Shown here in pieces: positions 7,670 through 11,384 of a stretch of DNA of 11,384 nt. Numbering within the stretch: the first letter of the stretch is position 1; every line of letters starts with the position of its first letter. The position numbers and the translations under genes are program-made. Location of the stretch: positions 1 to 11,384 of the forward strand of contig DSDE01000507.1 of assembly GCA_011049095.1 (NCBI GenBank), read 5' to 3'. The notes below the pieces were generated by a model. The model had not been told where the DNA came from. It saw nothing but the letters and a program-made list of their open reading frames with translations, and ran no database searches. This DNA is from Fidelibacterota bacterium. GTDB lineage: Bacteria > Fidelibacterota > Fidelibacteria > Fidelibacterales > DSDE01.

Positions 7670-8068
7670 TTTAATCCGGGCCTTCACGAATTCGGGAAAA
7701 AGAAGATTGTGTTTGAAGACGGAAAAGAGACGTGGCGCGTTGAGGAGCACAAAACTGAAGCCTACAATAATTATTTTAGCTTGTACAACTGTATAGTCTA
7801 TCACAAATCTCGCTTTCCATGTCTCCCGCTTTCAGGCAGAATCTTCCCCGAGTTTGTGACAGCCCCGGTCACTGATACGTCAGTCGACGGATGAAGTGCG
7901 GTCACTGAGCAGAGTCGAAGTGTTGCTTAATTTTGGACCTGTTCTTCCCCTGACGGATCAAGACAAATTAAGAAGAAAAGGATAGATGCAGTAAATGAGA
8001 TTTTGGGGGGATTAAACCGAAAATCCTCAAATCTCAGTTTTCAAGACACTGTAAATAAAGTATTGTAA
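7670..8068 (+). pseudogene. Relic plus-strand reading frame inside the putative element, product unknown
   Basis: One frame is open from 7670 to 8068 apart from a TGA at 7892 and a TAA at 7928, both in the REP-like stretch. The left part reads like real protein (KKKIVFEDGKETWRVEEHK around 7697-7753), and the right part does too (KKKRIDAVNEILGGLNRK around 7970-8023, ending in DTVNKVL and TAA). A GTG at 7709 is the only start-like codon near the left end and has a poor ribosome binding site; the right part has no plausible start. The two parts could be the ends of one small gene split by insertion of the repeat-bearing stretch between about 7800 and 7935. I recognise no family. Protein-like composition may also be coincidence over so short a length. 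Confidence 0.22.
7868..7922. repeat. REP-like tandem motif, two divergent copies
   Basis: Two copies start with GGTCACTGA and end with GAAGTG: 7868-7898, and 7900-7922 (GGTCACTGAGCAGAGTCG then AAGTG). The second closely resembles a short sequence I recall as highly repeated in FCB and some other genomes (CACTGAGCxxAGTCGAAGTG). The first contains a small hairpin, ACTGA-TACG-TCAGT (7871-7884), whose loop is of UNCG type. The copy number in this genome cannot be seen from the window. Confidence 0.5.
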
Positions 8069-8081
8069 TCAGCTTTCCAGA

Positions 8082-8094
8082 TTATTTAGGACAG
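8082..8094 (-). repeat. Right inverted-repeat arm
   Basis: TTATTTAGGACAG is the inverted partner of 7622-7634 with one mismatch. It lies 14 bases after the stop of the relic frame and five bases before the right direct repeat. Confidence 0.45.
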
Positions 8095-8099
8095 CAGTG

Positions 8100-8110
8100 A
8101 ATTCCGACCA
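8100..8110 (+). repeat. Right copy of the 11-base direct repeat
   Basis: Second copy of AATTCCGACCA, identical to 7608-7618. It lies 20 bases left of the -35 box of the transhydrogenase promoter. Confidence 0.4.
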
Positions 8111-8129
8111 ATATTGTACTGTATAGCGC

Positions 8130-8158
8130 TTGCAATATGAACTTAAAAAACTTATCTT
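8130..8158 (+). promoter_or_regulatory. Predicted sigma70-type promoter of the transhydrogenase operon
   Basis: TTGCAA (8130-8135) and TATCTT (8153-8158) are separated by exactly 17 bases, which places transcription start near 8165 and gives a leader of about 35 bases. A weaker alternative is TTGTAC (8114-8119) with TATGAA (8136-8141) at 16 bases. If the organism uses a Bacteroidetes-type sigma consensus (TAnnTTTG), this call would not apply. Confidence 0.5.
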
Positions 8159-8199
8159 TTCGCGATGATAAACAATGAGATATTATAGGAGGGACAGCT

Positions 8200-9339
8200 A
8201 TGATTATTGGAATTCCCCGTGAAACGAAAGAGTATGAAAGCCGTGTGCCGCTTATACCCGAATCAGCCAAAAAATTGACCGGGCTGGCAGGCGTGACGCT
8301 CTATATCGAAAAGGGGCTTGGCCTGTCTGTAGGCTATACAGACGCCGAATATGAAAAAGCCGGCGCGCAGATTAAAAGCAGCGCCAAAGAGATTTTGAAA
8401 GAGAGCGATATTGTGGTACGCCTCAACCGGCCTGCCAAAAATGAAATTGGGCTATTGAAAAAGGGAGCGCTCCATATCAGCTATCTGGACCCTTTCTTTG
8501 AGAAAGAGACCTTAGAGAGCTTTTTAAAAAGAGACGTTTCCGCCGTCAGTATGGAGATGATTCCCCGCACGACCCTGGCGCAGAAAATGGATGCCATGAG
8601 CAGTCAGGCCAACCTGGCCGGATATGTGGCCGTGGTGCTGGCTGCCGAGAGGCTGAATAAAGTTTTCCCCATGATGATGACCCCCGCAGGCACCATTTCG
8701 CCCAGCAGAGTATTCATTATCGGCGCCGGTGTGGCAGGACTGCAGGCCATCGCCACTGCCAAACGTCTGGGCGCAAGGGTTGAAGCCTTTGACACACGAC
8801 CGGTGGTAGAAGAGCAGGTGCAGTCACTAGGCGCTAAATTTATCAAAATTGATCTGGGTGAAACAGGTCAGACCAAGGATGGCTACGCCAAAGAATTGAC
8901 GTCTGAGCAGCTTAAAAAACAACAGGATCTGATGGTGAAACATATTCACATGGCGGATGTGGTCATCACCACAGCACAGGTTTTTGGACGGAAAGCGCCC
9001 CGCATCATCACTGCCGAAATGCTGAAAGGGATGCGCCCCGGCAGCGTGGTGGTGGACCTTGCTGTAGAAACCGGCGGCAATGTGGAAGGGAGTAAACCCG
9101 GCGAAGAACTGCTCGTTGATGGTGTGAATATTATCGGTCTGCGCAATCTTCCAGGTCGCGTTGCCATTCACGCCAGCCAGATGTACAGCGCCAATGTGGT
9201 GAATTTTCTCACCCACTTCTGGGATGCAAAAGCCAATCAGTTTGACTTTGAAAAAGATGATGAAATTATTCATGGTGCCCGTATCATCAAAGAAGGCAAG
9301 CTGGTAAACGAACAACTGAAAAAACATTGGGAGCTCTAA
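8200..9339 (+). CDS. pntAA: NAD(P) transhydrogenase subunit alpha, part 1 (domain I, NAD(H)-binding)
   Basis: This is the soluble NAD(H)-binding domain of the proton-translocating transhydrogenase. It exchanges hydride with the NADP(H) domain of the beta subunit on the cytoplasmic face. The 379 residues contain the family N-terminus IGIPRETKEYESRVPLIP (3-20), the RQD-loop residues at the spacing known from Rhodospirillum rubrum (Arg123, Gln128, Asp131), SSQANLAGY (134-142), the Rossmann GAGVAG (175-180) with the acidic residue at the end of beta-2 (Asp198, FDTRP), and GRKAPRIIT (263-271) and GSVVVDLA (281-288). Alanine dehydrogenase shares this fold, but these motifs and the two downstream genes settle the assignment. 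The length fits the split form, with no membrane segments fused. The ATG has AGGAGGG six bases upstream (8187-8193). Confidence 0.96.
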   Translation: MIIGIPRETKEYESRVPLIPESAKKLTGLAGVTLYIEKGLGLSVGYTDAEYEKAGAQIKSSAKEILKESDIVVRLNRPAKNEIGLLKKGALHISYLDPFFEKETLESFLKRDVSAVSMEMIPRTTLAQKMDAMSSQANLAGYVAVVLAAERLNKVFPMMMTPAGTISPSRVFIIGAGVAGLQAIATAKRLGARVEAFDTRPVVEEQVQSLGAKFIKIDLGETGQTKDGYAKELTSEQLKKQQDLMVKHIHMADVVITTAQVFGRKAPRIITAEMLKGMRPGSVVVDLAVETGGNVEGSKPGEELLVDGVNIIGLRNLPGRVAIHASQMYSANVVNFLTHFWDAKANQFDFEKDDEIIHGARIIKEGKLVNEQLKKHWEL

Positions 9340-9627
9340 ATGGAAACAATCTATCTCTTATTTATATTAATGCTGGCCATCGTCACCGGCTTTGAGCTGA
9401 TCTCGAAAGTACCGGCAACTCTGCATACACCCCTGATGAGCGGCGCAAATGCCATCTCCGGCATCTCGCTGGTGGGCGCTATTCTCTCTGCCGGAAGCGC
9501 CGACACCTGGGTCACCATCGTATTAGGCACCGCGGCCGTCACCTTCGCCACCATCAATGTGGTGGGCGGCTACCTGGTGACAGACCGTATGCTGGCGATG
9601 TTCAAGAAAAAGGAGGCTAAAAAATGA
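9340..9627 (+). CDS. pntAB: NAD(P) transhydrogenase subunit alpha, part 2 (membrane)
   Basis: This 95-residue membrane protein forms part of the proton-translocating domain II together with the beta subunit. It has about three hydrophobic segments (roughly 4-22, 38-52 and 57-80), and the family motif VPATLHTPLMSGANAISGI (24-42) is clear; it corresponds to the P-A-L-H-T-P-L-M-S-x-x-N-A-I-S-G motif of other alpha chains. The lysine-rich C-terminus (KKKEAKK) is probably cytoplasmic. The ATG directly follows the TAA of the previous gene, with GGGAG six bases upstream inside that gene's end. Its last four bases overlap the next gene (ATGA), which fits equal subunit output. The gene is complete for its family despite its small size. 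Confidence 0.95.
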   Translation: METIYLLFILMLAIVTGFELISKVPATLHTPLMSGANAISGISLVGAILSAGSADTWVTIVLGTAAVTFATINVVGGYLVTDRMLAMFKKKEAKK

Positions 9628-11030
9628 ATTTTAATTTTGAGCTCCTGATTAATCTTGGCTATATTGTTGCTTCGCTGCTCTTTATCATCGGCGTAAAACA
9701 GCTCAGCTCACCAGAAACAGCCCGCAGAGGAAATCTAAACTCCTCAATCGGTATGCTTCTGGCAGTTATTCTGACACTGCTGAATAAAGATATTGTCAGC
9801 TATGAATGGATTATTCTCGGTATTGTCCTGGGTTCTCTTATTGGCGCCCCGGCCGCCCGCCTTGTGAAAATGACGGCAATGCCGGAAATGGTAGCGCTTT
9901 TCAATGGCTCCGGCGGTATCGCTTCGCTTTTAGTTGGCTGGGCTGTTTATCAGGTGGGAAGCGGTCTGGGTATCGGCACCATGCTCCCCATTTTTCTGTC
10001 GGTTCTTATCGGCGGTATCACTTTTACCGGAAGTATCATTGCTTATACCAAACTGGCGGAACTCATTGACGGCAAACCAACAATTTTCACGGGACAGCAT
10101 ATACTCAATATTATTCTCATAGCCGTTACAGTTGTTTTGGGTGTTTTTATTGTCATCGAGCCCACTGGCATCACTCATCTTTTTGGTTTGGAAGCTTACT
10201 GGCTCTTTATCACCGTGATTGTGTTGGCCGGAATCCTGGGTATTCTCCTGGTGATTCCCATTGGCGGCGCTGATATGCCGGTAGTGATCTCCCTGCTAAA
10301 TTCCTTTTCCGGTCTGGCCGCCGCTGCCGCTGGTTTCGTCATCAATAATAACGTCCTCATCGTCTCCGGCTCCCTTGTAGGTGCCAGCGGAATTATTCTC
10401 ACAAATATTATGGCTAAAGCGATGAACCGCTCTATTGGCAATGTCCTCTTTAGCGGATTTGGCGCCACCACCGCCGGCCATGGTAAAGTAGTGCAAGGTG
10501 AAGTCAAACCAATTTCAGCTGGAGACGCCTACCTTGTTCTGGAATCTGCCCGCTCTGTGGTTTTTGTACCCGGTTATGGAATGGCTGTGGCTCAGGCGCA
10601 GCACGTTGTGAAAGAGCTGGGTGACCTGCTGGAAGCCAATGATATCGAAGTCAATTATGCCATTCACCCGGTAGCGGGACGTATGCCCGGTCATATGAAT
10701 GTGCTCCTGGCCGAAGCCAATGTAGAATATGACAAGCTGCGTGAAATGGAGGACATCAACCCTACAATGAATACAGTGGATGTGGCTGTCGTCATCGGCG
10801 CCAATGATGTGGTAAATCCCGCCGCTCGTGAAGACGAAAGCAGTCCCATTTACGGTATGCCCATCATTAATGTGGATTATGCCCGCACGGTAATCATTCT
10901 CAAACGCTCCATGCGCAGCGGTTTTGCCGGCATCGAGAATCCCCTCTTCTTTAAAGAAAATTCCCGAATGCTATTTGGCGATGCCAAGCAGTCTATTCAG
11001 GCACTGGTTTCCGAATTCAAAGCCACGTAA
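9624..11030 (+). CDS. pntB: NAD(P) transhydrogenase subunit beta (membrane plus NADP(H)-binding domain III)
   Basis: The beta subunit couples proton entry to hydride transfer from NADH to NADP+. Residues 1 to about 280 hold multiple membrane helices, with MPEMVALFNG (87-96), GGITFTGS (130-137) and ADMPVVISLLNSFSGLAAAAAG (first 20 residues from 217). Residues about 290-468 are domain III, with VPGYGMAVAQAQ (315-326), HPVAGRMPGHMNVLLAEA (348-365), GANDVVNPAA (392-401), KRSM (427-430) and ENPLFF (438-443). The 468 residues match the usual length of about 460. By memory alignment with E. coli PntB, Ser139 and Asn222 correspond to Ser137 and Asn226 here, but the position of His91 is Asn94. The ribosome binding site AGGAGG (9611-9616) lies seven bases before the ATG, inside the previous gene. 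Confidence 0.96.
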   Translation: MNFNFELLINLGYIVASLLFIIGVKQLSSPETARRGNLNSSIGMLLAVILTLLNKDIVSYEWIILGIVLGSLIGAPAARLVKMTAMPEMVALFNGSGGIASLLVGWAVYQVGSGLGIGTMLPIFLSVLIGGITFTGSIIAYTKLAELIDGKPTIFTGQHILNIILIAVTVVLGVFIVIEPTGITHLFGLEAYWLFITVIVLAGILGILLVIPIGGADMPVVISLLNSFSGLAAAAAGFVINNNVLIVSGSLVGASGIILTNIMAKAMNRSIGNVLFSGFGATTAGHGKVVQGEVKPISAGDAYLVLESARSVVFVPGYGMAVAQAQHVVKELGDLLEANDIEVNYAIHPVAGRMPGHMNVLLAEANVEYDKLREMEDINPTMNTVDVAVVIGANDVVNPAAREDESSPIYGMPIINVDYARTVIILKRSMRSGFAGIENPLFFKENSRMLFGDAKQSIQALVSEFKAT

Positions 11031-11054
11031 TCAAAAATTTTAAATCCATCCTTT

Positions 11055-11082
11055 AAAGCCTCGCTTCGGCGGGGCTTTTTTT
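11055..11082 (+). terminator. Rho-independent terminator after pntB
   Basis: The stem GCCTCGC (11058-11064) pairs with GCGGGGC (11069-11075) with one G-T wobble, around a TTCG loop. It is extended by AAA/TTT pairs and followed by a run of seven T. It lies 25 bases after the pntB stop. Confidence 0.9.
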
Positions 11083-11384
11083 ATAGTAGGGAAAGCGTCC
11101 CGCTTTTCATTTCTAGCGCCACAAGTGGCTCGCTTGTGCTCATTTTATAAGCTGGAAGCTTTTCTTACCTTGGATTTGTATATTCAGTGTGATGAGCGAG
11201 CGAGAAATATTGTTTGTTAGTAATTTACCGTCCTGTCTTGCTGCGATACTGCTCATTTTTATTCCGGATCTGAACATTCTCTAGGCGGAGAGTCTAAAAA
11301 AGAGTAATGCTCCCCTGGCCAAAAGCGGCTGGATGGTCGATTCGGGACGGGCGGTATTGGCGCGAGCCTTGAAAATAGCTAAAG
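11083..11384. other. Region after the terminator; hairpins, no supported gene
   Basis: Several short inverted repeats are present: AAAGCG-TCC-CGCTTT (11092-11106), GCCAC-AA-GTGGC (11118-11129), which overlaps CACAAG-7 nt-CTTGTG (11120-11138), and AAGCT-GGA-AGCTT (about 11150-11162). A plus-strand frame is open from 11285 to the right edge, with an ATG at 11333, but it has no ribosome binding site and no recognisable motif. Any gene in it would lie mostly outside the window. Confidence 0.4.

Larger units (their letters stand above)
7619..8099. mobile_element. Putative degenerate insertion element or MITE-like relic
   Basis: The segment is bounded by the 11-base direct repeat (7608-7618 and 8100-8110). 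Inside lie 13-base arms: CTGTCCAAAATAA at 7622-7634, and TTATTTAGGACAG at 8082-8094, whose reverse complement differs at one base. A third related copy, TAATTTTGGAC, lies at 7928-7938. Trimmed by one base, the ends read TG...CA, as in IS3-like elements. One plus-strand frame is nearly open through the interior and ends at 8068, 14 bases before the right arm, as a transposase frame often does. I cannot name a family, and no transposase motif is recognisable. At about 480 bases it is too short for an intact insertion sequence, so a deleted derivative is the simplest reading. Chance similarity of the short repeats is the main alternative. Confidence 0.35.

Noticed and set aside
8111..8199. Rex-type redox operator in front of the transhydrogenase genes
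   Set aside because: It would be attractive functionally, but no TTGTGAA/TTCACAA-like dyad is present.
8827..9327. Minus-strand open frame of 166 codons
   Set aside because: It is antisense to pntAA, whose motifs are intact on the plus strand. The His-rich translation is typical of an antisense shadow.
8200..9339. Alanine dehydrogenase instead of transhydrogenase alpha
   Set aside because: The RQD-loop residues, the GRKAPRIIT motif and the directly adjoining pntAB and pntB genes fit only the transhydrogenase.
11140..11277. Minus-strand frame of 45 codons downstream of pntB
   Set aside because: It has a poor ribosome binding site, no motif, and a hairpin inside the coding part; chance is the simplest explanation.
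1..11384. CRISPR array, tRNA or rRNA genes
   Set aside because: I saw no regularly spaced repeats, and no cloverleaf or rRNA-like sequence on either strand.

Overview
The window looks like a chromosomal segment of a Gram-negative bacterium of moderate GC. The style suggests the FCB superphylum or a related candidate phylum: two predicted outer-membrane beta-barrels, a periplasmic amidase with an AMIN-like region, a secreted Asp-box protein, and a short repeat of a kind I recall from such genomes. No marker gene allows a firmer placement. There are eight protein genes of good or fair support, five on the minus strand in one tight run, one further minus-strand gene cut by the left edge, and three on the plus strand (counting the edge gene separately gives nine reading frames in all, of which eight are described as complete).

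Left block, minus strand, read right to left from about 7313 to 1428: a small PorV/FadL-like barrel protein, a larger barrel protein starting at a TTG that overlaps the previous stop, an N-acetylmuramoyl-L-alanine amidase, glutamate racemase (murI) and folylpolyglutamate synthase (folC). Spacings are short or overlapping, so this reads as one operon mixing envelope assembly, peptidoglycan turnover and precursor supply, and folate metabolism. After a 155-base AT-rich gap a separate minus-strand gene starts with GTG and runs off the left edge. It encodes a secreted protein with two Asp-box (BNR) motifs.

Centre, 7314-8199: 886 bases between the divergent operons with no convincing intact gene. 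It holds what looks like a decayed mobile element: an 11-base direct repeat just outside a 13-base imperfect inverted repeat, enclosing one plus-strand frame that is almost open and is interrupted only in a stretch with REP-like repeats. A sigma70-type promoter for the next operon lies just right of it.

Right block, plus strand, 8200-11030: the three-polypeptide proton-translocating NAD(P) transhydrogenase (alpha-1, alpha-2 and beta), each with a good ribosome binding site, abutting or overlapping. A rho-independent terminator follows. The last 300 bases hold hairpins and short open frames but no gene I can support. Together the right block couples the proton gradient to NADPH supply.

The most interesting candidates are the central relic element, the loss in PntB of the histidine equivalent to E. 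coli beta-His91, and the larger barrel protein, which resembles the barrel part of helix-hairpin-helix (ComEA-like) proteins without that domain.
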